64,000 nucleotides of DNA from G963704535 sp963704535 (GCA_963704535.1 OY969916.1:3410001-3474000); one strand, 5' to 3'. Counted from the stretch's first letter, positions 36,201-46,172 are shown. The notes: a model not told the origin generated them from the sequence alone. Translations and numbers: made by a program.

Positions 36201-37771
36201 CAATACCTTTCAAATAAGGCAGGGCGCACATTGAACAGGCTCCACGCCAGCTACCATCCGTACCAGCGGCTGCGGGCTCGACAATTCCAATACCGGCGGC
36301 GGATGCACAACTACCGCCTCCCGAAAGCTGCCCTGCGGTTTGGGAGGTTGCAGATGCTCGGCCCGTTTCAGCTTGAAGTTCGACATTTTGCGCTTGACCA
36401 CCCGTGGGTTCGAGCGCGGGCATCGCTCTGGCAACCGTTTGGCCGCGATCTCCCGCAGCATGCGCTCGTAGAGCGCCTGTTGCTGCCCAGGGGCAACTTG
36501 CTGAAACTCCGGCACCGCGTCGCGCACGATCTCCAAGGCATGCACAAAGCTCAGTCGGTCTACGTCCACATCCACCCTCAGCGCCGCTTCGTGCATCAGT
36601 ACGCGCACCGCGTAGTGGGCCAGCAGGATGCCATACAGCTCCTGGATAACTCCCAGCGGTGTCAACGAGCGCAACGTACGCCCGACCAGGCGCTGGTGCG
36701 TGTCGATTTCATCAAACACAAGCTCGATCTCCCAGCGTTCGTGATAAGCACAGGCCAGATCGTGAGCCGGGGCCACTCGTGGGTTCAACAACGTCGTGAT
36801 CAGCCGATGCTCCTCGCCATAGCCTGGCAGGGCCGGGTCGGTGATGGTGTAGGTGACCAGGCGCACCAGCAATCGCACGCCCTGACGGCGTCTGGCGTAG
36901 TCCGAGGGCAGCAGATAGGCCAGCACCGAGCCGTCGGGCAGAGTACGCAGCGGCAGCGGCTTGACGTGGGCTGGCAAGCGACCAAGGACATGTGCGCCGC
37001 GCTGGCGCGCCGCCAGCAGCATGTCGAAGTCGTGAAAGCCACGGTCCCACATCAGCAGCATGCCACGCTTCACCGAGCGCAGCAGGCGCAAGCCGCCTAC
37101 TCGTTCGCTGGTATGGCAAGGCCAGAAGCCGGCATCGACAACGACGTGAGTGCCACACTCGATCAGATAGACACCTTGGAGTTGCGGAAAGGCGCTGGCT
37201 CCACGCGCACTGGTATGCCGTCCGAAGGCTTTGGCATTGGCGGGGGTATCGGGCACGTCTTCGCTGGTGCCATCGATAGCCATCAGTCGCAACCCAAACA
37301 AAAAGGCACCGCGGGTCTGGGATGTGGCAATTGGACGGCAGACCTGGTGAAACAAGGCCACGAGCGGGCGGGCGACCAGTTGCTGGCGTCGATAGGCCAA
37401 CGCACTGTCGGTGGGCAAGGCGACCTCGGGGTCGGGCCAGAACAAGCGCAAGCCACGGGCCAGCTTGCGGAACACCCCACTGATGGCAACGGTGGGAAAG
37501 AGGTGCAGCGCGATCACCAGCCAGACTGTCAGGGCGGCCGTCAAGCGACGTTCGCGCACTTCGCCGACCCCTTCTTGGGCGATCACTTGCGTGATTGCGT
37601 CGGCGGGGATGGCTTGGCCGAGGGCGTCGATGGTCAGGGCGCTGCTGAACTTGCATTCGGTCTCAATCTCGCGTATTCTGAATCCCATGGGTGACTCCTT
37701 GGCATACTTTTGGCGGTGACACGCGATAGTATGCCATAGAAGTCGCCCCGACGCTTATTTGAAAGGTATTG
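36201..37771 (-). mobile_element. Intact IS4-family insertion sequence, 1571 bp
   Basis: Perfect 18-bp terminal inverted repeats, caatacctttcaaataag at 36201-36218 and its complement at 37754-37771. The flanks are a 10-bp direct repeat, ggtctaggag, at 36191-36200 and 37772-37781, that is, the target-site duplication. One full transposase gene occupies the minus strand. Perfect TIRs and target duplication indicate a recent insertion. It lies ~115 bases from tRNA-Gln. Confidence 0.93.
36210..37688 (-). CDS. IS4-family transposase
   Basis: 492 residues, full length. N-terminal helical domain (ITQVIAQEGVGEVRERRLTA, ALTVWLVIALHLFP), then LRLMAIDGTSEDVPDTPANA (first Asp of the DDE triad), ASAFPQLQGVYLIECGTHVV, MLLMWDRGFHDFDMLLAARQ (second Asp, D-R-G-F), HVLGRLPAHVKP, and AYHERWEIELVFDEIDTHQR (Y-x2-RWxIE-F, catalytic Glu). 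ORF and TIRs fit, so the element is probably still able to move. The start MGFRIREIETE lies 83 bases inside the right end. Confidence 0.92.
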   Translation of the reverse strand: MGFRIREIETECKFSSALTIDALGQAIPADAITQVIAQEGVGEVRERRLTAALTVWLVIALHLFPTVAISGVFRKLARGLRLFWPDPEVALPTDSALAYRRQQLVARPLVALFHQVCRPIATSQTRGAFLFGLRLMAIDGTSEDVPDTPANAKAFGRHTSARGASAFPQLQGVYLIECGTHVVVDAGFWPCHTSERVGGLRLLRSVKRGMLLMWDRGFHDFDMLLAARQRGAHVLGRLPAHVKPLPLRTLPDGSVLAYLLPSDYARRRQGVRLLVRLVTYTITDPALPGYGEEHRLITTLLNPRVAPAHDLACAYHERWEIELVFDEIDTHQRLVGRTLRSLTPLGVIQELYGILLAHYAVRVLMHEAALRVDVDVDRLSFVHALEIVRDAVPEFQQVAPGQQQALYERMLREIAAKRLPERCPRSNPRVVKRKMSNFKLKRAEHLQPPKPQGSFREAVVVHPPPVLELSSPQPLVRMVAGVEPVQCAPCLI

Positions 37772-37885
37772 GGTCTAGGAGATAACAAAACCCCACATCC
37801 CCACACAAATCCCGTCTGCGTTGAGCCATTTCAGTGAAACGCTTGCGCTGGAACCGTATGGTGATGTGAGGTTCTGAAAGGAGTT

Positions 37886-37959
<74 letters not shown>

Positions 37960-37995
37960 ATTCGGTGGGGGCGTTCGATTGAACGCCCCCACTGT

Positions 37996-38082
<87 letters not shown>

Positions 38083-38120
38083 TTGTGGCACCAATGGACC
38101 GTAGCTCATCAACGCGGGGT

Positions 38121-38149
38121 ATAATACATCACTCATGTGGTTTTGTCAA
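38121..38149 (-). promoter_or_regulatory. Sigma70-type promoter for the tRNA-Leu/tRNA-Gln operon
   Basis: Minus strand TTGACA (38144-38149), 17-base spacer, TATTAT (38121-38126), then ~40 bases to the tRNA-Leu 5' end. It is a near-consensus match. The -35 box overlaps the last codons of the FAD oxidoreductase gene. Confidence 0.8.
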
Positions 38150-39405
38150 ATGGTTTGGGGCTCGTTTCCGAGTGTCGGGCGGTCCAGCCGGAAGGGTGCC
38201 AATGCCGCCGGTCGTACGCCGGTGGTCGCCACTTCGGCCAGAAGTTGGCCCAAGCGCATCCCGAACGGCATACCGTGCCCGCTGAACCCGCCGACGACCC
38301 ACACACCCGCCATCGTCGGCGCCTGGTCGGCGATCGGCAGGTGGTCCGGCGTGAACGCCATCAGCCCGGCCCAGCGGCGACCTACCCGTAGGCCCTCCAG
38401 CGCCGGGAAGAGGCGCGGAAGCACTTGCTCCAGCGCCGCTTGGACCTCCGCCGTGGGGCTGCTCTCGCGCACTCCCACATCCATCCCCGGCGCGAGCGCG
38501 CGGCATCCGCCCAGCACAATCGTGCCGTCAGGCGCCTGCTGCCAGTACTCGCCGGTCGGGGTGATCGCCGCCGCCATGCCGGTCCGGAAGACCGGCGCGG
38601 CCGGCTGGTAGGCCAGCACCTGCCCGCGCACCGGGGTCAGTAGCCCACCAAGCTCCGGCACGAGCTGGCCGGTCCAGGCGTTGCCGGCGACGACCACCGC
38701 GCCCGCCCGCAGCGTCCCGCCCGTCGTCTGGAGCAGCACGCCCCCTCCATCGACCTGGAGCCGCGTGACCATTGTCCCCGTCACGATCCGCGCCCCGCGC
38801 CGCCGTGCCGCGCCCGCCAGCCCCTGGACCAGCCGCGCCGGGTGGAGCAAGCCGTTCTCTGGCGCGAAGATGCCCCCGACGATCTCGGCGCCAAGTGGCG
38901 TACCGATCAGCTCCTGGAGCTGCGCGCGGTCGAGCGGCTCGGCGGCGAAGCCGTCGGCCCGCAGTATCTCCACCGTCCGTGCCGCCTGCGCGAGCTGCTC
39001 CGCTCCGAGCGCCAGACTCACGTTCCCCGGCTCGCGGTAGTCGCATGCGATCTGCTCCTCGGAGAGCACCTGGCGCAGCAACTCCCGGCTATCAAGGGTT
39101 AGCGACCAGACCGCCCGCGCCATCGCGTGACCGAGCCGGGCAACCGCTGCCAGGTAGGGCTCGGCCGTGCCAGCGACCACAAAGCCGCCGTTGCGGCCGG
39201 TGGCGCCGTGCGCCACCGCGCCCCGCTCGATCAGCACCGCCGCCGCGCCGGACCTGGCTAGCCAGTAGGCCGTGGCCGCGCCCAGCAGCCCGCCGCCGAC
39301 CACAGCCACCTCAGCGCTTGGGGGAAGCTGGTCGGAGGCCGGTGTCTCCGCGCTCGTGGTGTGCCAGTAGGATGCCGCCTCGTAGGGAGCAGTGTTGGAT
39401 TCCAT
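38146..39405 (-). CDS. FAD-dependent oxidoreductase (DAO / glycine-oxidase-like)
   Basis: 419 residues from MESNTAPYEAASYWHTT at 39405; the longer frame to 39534 starts with low-complexity, unlikely sequence. Dinucleotide-binding motif VAVVGGGLLGAATAYWLARS (res ~30-50), HGATGRNGGFV (typical of this subgroup), ENGLLHPARLVQGLAGAARR, AVVVAGNAWTGQLVPELGGL, LTPVRGQVLAYQPA, and GRRWAGLMAFTPDHLPIADQ with GVWVVGGFSGHGMPFGMRLG at the C-terminus (second FAD contact). The family oxidises secondary or tertiary amines or amino acids such as glycine, sarcosine or gamma-glutamylputrescine. Substrate cannot be told. It converges on the tRNA operon promoter. Confidence 0.87.
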   Translation of the reverse strand: MESNTAPYEAASYWHTTSAETPASDQLPPSAEVAVVGGGLLGAATAYWLARSGAAAVLIERGAVAHGATGRNGGFVVAGTAEPYLAAVARLGHAMARAVWSLTLDSRELLRQVLSEEQIACDYREPGNVSLALGAEQLAQAARTVEILRADGFAAEPLDRAQLQELIGTPLGAEIVGGIFAPENGLLHPARLVQGLAGAARRRGARIVTGTMVTRLQVDGGGVLLQTTGGTLRAGAVVVAGNAWTGQLVPELGGLLTPVRGQVLAYQPAAPVFRTGMAAAITPTGEYWQQAPDGTIVLGGCRALAPGMDVGVRESSPTAEVQAALEQVLPRLFPALEGLRVGRRWAGLMAFTPDHLPIADQAPTMAGVWVVGGFSGHGMPFGMRLGQLLAEVATTGVRPAALAPFRLDRPTLGNEPQTI

Positions 39406-39558
39406 ATGTAATACCCCATTTCGACCGCGACCTACACGCCACCCACCGCTGCCAGGAAAGAAGACCATGCTAGTCGATCTTTGTCTTCCTTTCAAGCGCT
39501 TGCGTACTACTGCCTGGCCGATCTGCCCCTGCACATGACTGACCGCAGCGAATTAGCG

Positions 39559-40296
39559 TCATGGGCTTACCCGATACCAGTAGCTGTACACCTCCTGGAA
39601 GCCAAGGCGTCCATAGAGAGCGCGGGCGGCCACATTATCGCCCTGCACTTGCAGCGAGACATCGGTGGCGCCAGCCCGCTGCGCCCATGCGAAGAGCTGG
39701 GAGAGCAGTGCGGTCGCATAGCCCCGCTGGCGGTGCTGCGGAGCGGTCACGACATCCACAACGCTGAGTGCCCCCGCATAGACGACCCCAACCGCGCAGG
39801 CAACTGCCCTCTCGCCATCCCAGAGCGCGGCGAAGATCCGTGGAGCCGGAAGAGACTGCAAGATCGCCGTGTGGGTGTACTGCTGATCGAGCGCCTTCCC
39901 GCTCAACTGACAGTAGAGCGCCAGCCAATCCGGGAGTCCTTCGCTCCGCAGGGTCCCAGGCAGATCGGGGAGAAGTGTCCAGGTGTCCAGGCGGCGGTGC
40001 AACGTCAGCGAGGGATCAACCAGGCGGTAGCCGCGCGCATTGAGCAGACGATCCAGGACCAAGGGCGCCGTGCGCCGGTTCAGGCGAAACACCGTCGGGA
40101 GGTCGCGCTCGGCGTACCACTGCTCGCACCGCGCGATCTTTGTCGCCGGGTCCTGGCGTGCAGGATAGAGCGGGTTGACCGAGTTGGCCCGCCGGGTATG
40201 GCCGTCAGCGAAGCGAACGACCCAGCCATCATACAGCCACTGCTGCAACGCCGGCCAGGTGGTGAGGGCTAATTCCTCAAGATCGCGCGGTTTCAT
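39559..40296 (-). CDS. GNAT-family N-acetyltransferase
   Basis: 245 residues from MKPRDLEELALTTWPALQQW at 40296, preceded by GATGAAGGCGACCGG. The longer frame to 40497 has no coding character. The N-terminal half (res 1-120) is a GNAT-like accessory domain (YDGWVVRFADGHTRRANSVN, CEQWYAERDLPTVFRLN). The C-terminal half has the acetyl-CoA loop VVDVVTAPQHRQRGYATALL (Q/R-x-x-G-x-G/A) followed by ARALYGRLGFQEVYSYWYR. This two-part form is common among small-molecule acetyltransferases; the target is unknown. It has a ~150-base gap to the oxidoreductase downstream, so they may be co-transcribed. Confidence 0.85.
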   Translation of the reverse strand: MKPRDLEELALTTWPALQQWLYDGWVVRFADGHTRRANSVNPLYPARQDPATKIARCEQWYAERDLPTVFRLNRRTAPLVLDRLLNARGYRLVDPSLTLHRRLDTWTLLPDLPGTLRSEGLPDWLALYCQLSGKALDQQYTHTAILQSLPAPRIFAALWDGERAVACAVGVVYAGALSVVDVVTAPQHRQRGYATALLSQLFAWAQRAGATDVSLQVQGDNVAARALYGRLGFQEVYSYWYRVSP

Positions 40297-40558
40297 CCGG
40301 TCGCCTTCATCCTGCTCCTGGCTCTGCCAACAACTGCATGCTGCGCTTGAGCTGGTCCACCGAATTCTATACGATATTGGACGCGACGGAAACCCCCTCG
40401 ATCTGAATGTGCTTCGGATGGCACCATGCGGTATACTGCCACTGGAAAGGCCGGAGTTTACCTGACGCTTGCCCGACCATCGAAAGAGGTCTGCCATGTC
40501 GTTACGTTTTCACGAAATCGCCCAACAGTGGAACACCACACGATTTGCAAACTGATCT
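40297..40558. other. Divergent intergenic region
   Basis: 262 bases between the divergently oriented GNAT and LuxR genes. Open frames here are short and lack protein-like features. It is expected to hold both promoters, but I could not pick convincing boxes. Confidence 0.4.
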
Positions 40559-43500
40559 ATGTCGACGCCACTGTTAGCCACGAAACTGTATATCCCGCCA
40601 CCGCGGCCGAACGTTGTTCTGCCGCTCCCGCCTGATCGAGCGGCTGAACGCAGGGTCTGCACCGCAAACTGACCCTCATCTCTGCCCCGGCCGGCTTTGG
40701 CAAAACCACGCTGGTCAGCGAATGGGTCGCTTCGCTCAGTTCTGAGTTACGAGTTTTGAGTTCTGAGTTATCTCAGACAATCAAACTCAAAACTCAAAAC
40801 TCGTAACTCAAAACTTCAAGTGGCCTGGCTGTCGCTGGACGAAGGGGATAACGACCCCACACGCTTTCTGACCTACCTCGTCGCTGCGTTGCAGACGATT
40901 GCGCCGACGATTGGAGCAGGGCTGTTGGGTGTGCTCCAATCCCCGCAGCCACCGCCAACCGAAGCGATTCTGACGGCCCTGCTCAATGAAATCACCACCA
41001 TCCCGGACCATTTCGTCCTCGTCCTTGACGACTACCACGTGATTGATGCCAAACCGGTTGACCATGCCCTCACCTTTCTGCTCGAGCACCTGCCACCACA
41101 GATGCACCTGGTCATCACCACCCGCGAGGATCCCACCGCTACCCCTGGCCCGGTTACGCGCCCGCGGCCAATTGACCGAACTGCGCGCCGCCGACTTGCG
41201 CTTTACCCCCGCCGAAGCCGCCGAATTTCTCAACCAGGTGATGGGCCTCAACCTCTCGGCGGCAGACATCGCCGCACTGGAAGACCGCACCGAAGGCTGG
41301 ATTGCCGGCCTGCAACTGGCGGCGCTCTCGATGCAGGGCCACCAGGATGTTCCCGGGTTCATCCGGGCATTCGCCGGCGACCACCGCTACATCGTGGACT
41401 ATCTGGTCGAAGAGGTCCTGCAGCGTCAGCCCGAACGTGTCCGCAGCTTCTTACTCCAGACCTCCATTCTCGACCGGTTGAATGGCCCGCTGTGCGATGC
41501 CGTCACCGGCCAGGAGGAAGGCAAGGCGCGGTTGGAGGCGCTGGAGCGCGGCAACTTCTTTGTCGTTCCGCTGGATGACAAGCGCCACTGGTATCGCTAT
41601 CACCACCTCTTTGCCGAGGTGCTCGCTGCGCATTTGCGGGCGGAGCAGCCCGATCAGGTCGCTACGCTGCATCGGCGCGCCAGCGAGTGGTACGAGCAGC
41701 ATGGCTCGGCGGCCGATGCGATCCGCCACGCGCTGGCCGCCGAGGATTTCGCGCGCGCGGCGGACCTGGTCGAGCTGGCCGTGCCAGCCATGCGCCGGAG
41801 TAGACAGGAGGCCACGCTGCTTGGCTGGCTCAAGGCGCTCCCCGACGAGCTGATCCACTGCAGGCCCGTGCTCAGCGTTGCGTATGCCCGGGCGTTACTG
41901 GCTAGCGGCGAGCTCGAGGGCGTTGAGGACCGACTGCGGGACGCCGAACGGTGGCTGGACACGACCGCAGACATGCGTGCGCGACCGGACGCCCCAGCGG
42001 CTGAGATGGTCGTCGTGGACGAAGAGGCATTTCGCCGTCTCCCGGGTTCGATCGCCGTGTTGCCGTGCCGGACAGGCCCTGGCTCTGGGCGATGTGGCCG
42101 GCACCGTGACATACGCCCGGCGGGCGCTCGACCTCGTCCCTGAGGACGACCATCTCGACGCGCGGAGCGGCAGCGGCGCTCCTGGGACTCGCATCCTGGA
42201 CGAGCGGGGATCTCGAGGCAGCGCACCGGACGTATGCCGAGGGCATGGCGCAGTTTGCAGAGGGCCGGGAACATCTCTGACGCAATCAGTGGCGCAATCG
42301 CCCTGGCTGATATCCGGATTGCGCAAGGTCGTCTCCACGAGGCAATGCGTACCTACGAGCAGGCATTGCAGCTTGCGACGGCGCAGGGCGAGCCTGTCCT
42401 GCGGGGAACGGCAGACATGTACGTGGGCATGAGCGAGCTCCACCGTGAGCGTAACGATCTGCATGCCGCCACGCAGCACCTGCTGAGAAGCAAGGAGCTG
42501 GGCGAGCACACCGGGTTCCCGCAAAACCGGTATCGCTGGCGCGTCGCAATGGCTCGCATACGGGAGGCCCAGGGCGATCTGGACGGCGCGCTCGACCTGC
42601 TCGACGAGGCAGAGCGCCTGTATGTGAGCGACTTCTTCCCCAATGTGCGTCCGGTCGCGGCGTTGAAGACACGGGTGTGGGTCGCGCAGGGGAGGTTGGG
42701 TGAAGCCCTCGACTGGGCGCGTGAGCAGGGCCTGTCCGTCGAGGACGACCTCAGCTACCTGCGCGAGTTCGAGCACATCACCCTGGCCAGGGTGCTCTTG
42801 GCCCGCTCTAAGAGCGACCGTGCCGACCGCTCCATGCATGAGGCAATCGGACTCCTGGAGCGCCTCCTGCAAGCAGCGGAAGCAGGCGAGCGGACGGGAA
42901 GCGTGATCGAAATCCTGGTGCTGCAGGCGCTCGCCCACCAGACGCAAGGCGACATCCCGGCTGCGCTTGTGCCGCTGGAACGCGCCCTGACGCTGGCTGA
43001 GCCGGAGGGCTACGTCCGAATGTTTGTGGACGAAGGCCCACCGATGGCGCAACTGCTTCTCGAAGCTGCCGCTCGCCGACATCATGCCAGACTATACCGG
43101 CAAGCTGCTGGCAGCGTTTGAAGCCGAGCAACAGACGAGCGTAGGCAAGCCTCCTCTCCCCACCTCCCCCGCTTCGCAGCCCCTGATCGAGCCACTGAGC
43201 GAGCGTGAGCTTGACGTGCTGCGGCTGCTCGGAACCGACTTGACCGGGCCGGAGATCGCCCGCGAACTCGTGATCGTCCTTGAGCACCGTCCGCACCCAC
43301 ACCAAGAGCATTTACAGCAAACTCGAGGTCAACAACCGCCGGGCGGCCGTCCGCCGGGCAGAAGAACTCGATTTGTTGTACCACGCAACAGCGCTGCCCA
43401 AGCACGCCATCCACGCAGCCCTGGCAGGTATACCAGCATTTCATGCATGCCTGGCAGGGCTTTTTGTCTGCCCTCACAGCCTCCCCATCATCACCAGATC

Positions 43501-43609
43501 ATCCCCACATCAATCCCCACATGTGGGGATGACGCCTCCCCACATTCATTTGTATCTTGTGATCGAAGAAAAGAACGCAATGCAACGACAGTGGAGCATT
43601 CATCCATAG
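40559..43609 (+). pseudogene. MalT/LAL-type LuxR-family regulator, multiply frameshifted
   Basis: ATG 40559 starts STPLLATKLYIPPPRPNVV. After two +1 shifts come ERLNAG and LTLISAPAGFGKTTLVSEWV (Walker A). A hairpin repeat is inserted at ~40739-40816, then VAWLSLDEGDNDPTRFLTYL, HFVLVLDDYHVIDA (Walker B), RFTPAEAAEFLNQVMGLNLS, DRTEGWIAGLQLAALSMQGH, LAQ-type TPR repeats (LGWLKALPDELIHCRPVLSV, LEGVEDRLRDAERWLD, TYEQALQLATAQGEPVLRGT), and a C-terminal LuxR helix-turn-helix (PLSERELDVLRLLG, TGPEIARELVI, STVRTHTKSIYSKLEV, NNRRAAVRRAEEL). At least eight frame changes, near 40620, 40655, 41130, 42060, 42150, 42280, 43070 and 43275, all need one base removed. Either a dead signal-transduction ATPase or a badly sequenced one. 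Confidence 0.85.
40739..40816. repeat. Word-like hairpin inserted in the LuxR gene
   Basis: gagttacgagttttgagtt (40744-40762) pairs perfectly with aactcaaaactcgtaactc (40791-40809). The coding match is continuous on both sides (SEWVAS before, VAWLSLDEGD after), so the hairpin is an insertion, not part of the protein. It introduces a TAA at 40803 in the frame of the Walker A part. Confidence 0.85.
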
Positions 43610-43633
43610 AGAGGAACATGCACGAGGCACAGC

Positions 43634-43985
43634 ATGAGTGAAACACACGCATCAACGGAGGATCATCACGAGCCTGGACGTTACGAAATTCGCCTCAAGG
43701 GACACCTGGATGACCGGTGGGCCGACTGGTTTGAAGGCCTGACCATCACGCGAGAAGACAACGGCGAGACACTGCTTAACCGGCCCGGTGGTCGATCAGG
43801 CCGCGTTGCATGGCTTGCTGAGGAAAGTGCGTGATCTCGGCCTGCCATTGGTCTCGGTCATTCAGGTTGATCCCAAACAGGCGAACGGGCCGGATGCAAC
43901 GCGGACACGGATCACATCGTTCAAAAAGGACAAACCCATGAACACCAATCACCAGATCATCGATAAAGGAGACAAAGCAACATGA
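43634..43985 (+). CDS. Small conserved protein of unknown function, frameshifted
   Basis: ATG 43634. GRYEIRLKGHLDDRWADWFE, then GLTITREDNGETLL, and after removal of one A in cttaacc (~43777) TGPVVDQAALHGLLRKVRDL, GLPLVSVIQVDPKQ to the TGA at 43983-43985; ~116 residues. This G-x-Y-E-I-R-x-x-G-x-L-x-x-x-W-x-x-W-F pattern is a widespread small bacterial protein often paired with a membrane protein. The stop overlaps the ATG of the membrane-protein gene (ATGA), indicating translational coupling. Function unknown. Confidence 0.7.
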
Positions 43986-44737
43986 AACACCAACGAATCT
44001 CATCCGTTGGGCAGGTTTATCAGCTATGGTGGCAGGGATCATTTTCGTGGGCATTCAGCCGATCCATCCACTTGACATTCTTTCGTCAGTCACCACCAGC
44101 CCATGGGCCATCGTCCACTCCTTGAAGACGGCCATGTGCCTTCTTCGGCCTGCTCGGCATTGCGGGGCTCTACGCCCGGCAAGTGAAAGAGACCGGGTGG
44201 CTTGGTCTGGCCGGCTATCTCCTGTTTAGCCTCTTCTGTGCGCTCACGACGGCCTTTGCCTTCGCCGAAGCCTTTATCTTGCCGCTGTTGGCGACCGAGG
44301 CGCCGACGTTTGTGGAGGGCTTCCTGGGGATCTTCAATGGGCACCCCAGCGAGATGAACCTCGGAGCCCTCCCAACGCTATTCATGCTAGCATGCGTTCG
44401 TGTATGTGCTCGGCGGCCTGCTGTTTGGCATCGCGACGTTCCGCGCCGGCATCCTGCCGCGCTGGGCGGCCGGTCTGCTTGCCGTCGGGGCCGTGTTGCG
44501 CCCTCGTGCTTGCGCTGCTCCCGCACCCGCTCGAGCGGACATTCGCGGTGCCGATGGGGCATAGCACTGGCTTGGCTGGGCTATGCGCTCTGGTCTGAAC
44601 GGCGAGAGCACAGCCTCGGAACCCGTACCTGGCAAGGCAAGCCCCCAGCTCCGCCAAACCGCAGCCGAGTAAGTTCGCTGGAAACTGCATGGATGTGGAC
44701 AAGCGGCCATACGGCCGCTTGTTTCATTGTGTCCTGA
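43982..44737 (+). pseudogene. Small integral membrane protein, frameshifted
   Basis: ATG overlaps the previous stop. Reading across several single-base shifts gives NLIRWAGLSAMVAGIIFVGI, TSPWAIVHSLKTAM, FFGLLGIAGLYARQVKETGW, LGLAGYLLFSLFCALTTAFA, FAEAFILPLLATEAPTFV, then FVYVLGGLLFGIATFRAGIL, PRWAAGLLAVGAV and LAWLGYALWSERREHS. That is about six membrane segments over ~230 residues. No cofactor motifs. It probably works with the small cytosolic protein upstream. The number of frame changes (at least four) makes function doubtful unless they are sequencing errors. Confidence 0.65.
44700..44722. terminator. Hairpin between convergent genes
   Basis: caagcggccatacggccgcttg folds into a 10-bp stem with a 2-3 base loop, followed on the plus strand by TTTCATTGT. 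It can serve as terminator for both the membrane-protein gene and the TPR gene that converge here. Confidence 0.6.
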
Positions 44738-46172
44738 AGCCTGGGCTTGAGAGAGCAGCCGTGACGATCGAGCGATTTAGGGGTACGCGCTCGTGAAACA
44801 CACGACGGCGTTCGTTGTCGTGGATTGTGCCGGCTTTCCGCTGGAGGATGGTGTAGGCTCGCTCAAGGTACGGCTGAACGTCTGCATCGAGGCCGGCGGC
44901 TTGCAAGACACAGACGTGATTCCACAATATCTCTTCGGTGCGCAGCGCCGGCAGTGTGCCCATACGCTCAAGATATGCGACCGCTTCGGTGCTGTAGGCC
45001 AGCGCCTCATCGTTGTTGCCTTGCACCAGTGCCAGACGCGCTCGTAGCGAGAGCGCCTGGATCTCGCTGCGGTGAAATGCGGAGACACGCGTTTCAGTCA
45101 GGTTCATCATCAATTGCTCTTGGGCTGCTGCAAGGTCGCGCTGGGAGTAATCCTGATGCATCAGCAGTTCCGCATAATAGTTACGCACCAGCGAGGCCAG
45201 ACCCGCCTGCCAGGCCAGTTGTGCAATCGCCCATCCTCGCCGCATTGGCTCGGCCGCGTCGTTGACACGCCCCCACTCAAGATAGAGCTTGCCCAACAGC
45301 GCGAGATTGTTGCTTTTTACGGCGTCGGCCTCTCGATCGTCCTGCAATACAAGCGCCTCGATCAGGAGCGCCTCTGCCTCCTCAAAGCGTCCAATTGCCG
45401 TAGCGACCTGGGCAAGGTAGTTCAGCGCCCAAGGCAGATCCGTATCCACTCGCAACTGCCGCATGCCTTCGACGCTCTCTCTGAGCAAGCTGGAAGCGGT
45501 ATCGTAGTTCCCGAGATCGAACTCATTGACACCAATGCGTGCCTGTAGCGCGTACAGGAGTTGCCGCACCTCCAGTGAGTTGGCGTGCGTATGCGCGAGG
45601 TGTGTCTGGTAGAAGGTGTGAGCCTGGTATTGCAGCGCCAGGCCGCGTTCAAGGTCTTCCCCCACCAGGTTGTGGCCAAGCTCAGACAGGATCAGAAATT
45701 CGAGAACGGCGTCGCTGGCTGCTTGAGCAAGGGCAAGCGCATCTTGCAGCGTCTGCACGGCAGCAGAGCGGCTGGTGGATGCCAAATGCATCAGCGCGCG
45801 ATGCCGGTGCATGCGCGCCAGCAAACTGAGATCACCAATGCGCTCGGCTGCGATTCCGGCCTCTTCCAGCAGCATCAGCAGCGGCAGTTGCTGGTCTCCG
45901 TACCGCTCGGTGATTTCAAAGAGCAGATCGATTGTCTGGGCGCACAGGAGGCTGGAGGCCATACTTGCCGGTTTCTGCCGTGTGGTCGCCAGTGCTTGCT
46001 GGCAGAGATCGACGGCTGTGCGGTGGTTGCCGCCGACAAACGCATCTCGCGCCACCTCATAGGTGTTCTTGGCGGTCTGAAGTTCCTCGTCGCTTGTTAT
46101 CATAGCTTGGATAAGTGGAGGGGAATAGGAGAAGACGTTCCACGGAGCGGCACATTGCACACAAGATTGCAC
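44724..46172 (-). CDS. TPR-repeat protein
   Basis: 482 residues as given; MITSDEELQTAKNTYEVARD at 46103 is a more likely start. Residues ~30-470 are about ten TPR-like helical hairpins: YEVARDAFVGGNHRTAVDLC, QQALATTRQ, QTLQDALALAQAASDAVLEF, YDTASSLLRESVEGMRQLRV, DLPWALNYLAQVATAIGRFE, EAEALLIEALVLQD, NNDEALAYSTEAVAYLERMG. The spacing and content match the TPR parts of MalT-type and kinase-linked regulators in Chloroflexota, but no ATPase or kinase domain is present. It could be a protein-interaction scaffold. It is flanked by tRNA-Thr upstream, transcribed in the same direction. Confidence 0.8.
   Translation of the reverse strand: MQSCVQCAAPWNVFSYSPPLIQAMITSDEELQTAKNTYEVARDAFVGGNHRTAVDLCQQALATTRQKPASMASSLLCAQTIDLLFEITERYGDQQLPLLMLLEEAGIAAERIGDLSLLARMHRHRALMHLASTSRSAAVQTLQDALALAQAASDAVLEFLILSELGHNLVGEDLERGLALQYQAHTFYQTHLAHTHANSLEVRQLLYALQARIGVNEFDLGNYDTASSLLRESVEGMRQLRVDTDLPWALNYLAQVATAIGRFEEAEALLIEALVLQDDREADAVKSNNLALLGKLYLEWGRVNDAAEPMRRGWAIAQLAWQAGLASLVRNYYAELLMHQDYSQRDLAAAQEQLMMNLTETRVSAFHRSEIQALSLRARLALVQGNNDEALAYSTEAVAYLERMGTLPALRTEEILWNHVCVLQAAGLDADVQPYLERAYTILQRKAGTIHDNERRRVFHERVPLNRSIVTAALSSPGFRTQ

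Noticed and set aside
36231..37694. 487-codon plus-strand frame opposite the IS4 transposase
   Set aside because: The minus strand encodes a complete DDE transposase with all motifs; the plus frame is Gln/His/Arg-rich without a family match.
41895..43085. 396-codon minus-strand frame antisense to the LuxR/LAL gene
   Set aside because: The plus strand shows TPR and HTH motifs in successive frames; the minus frame has none.
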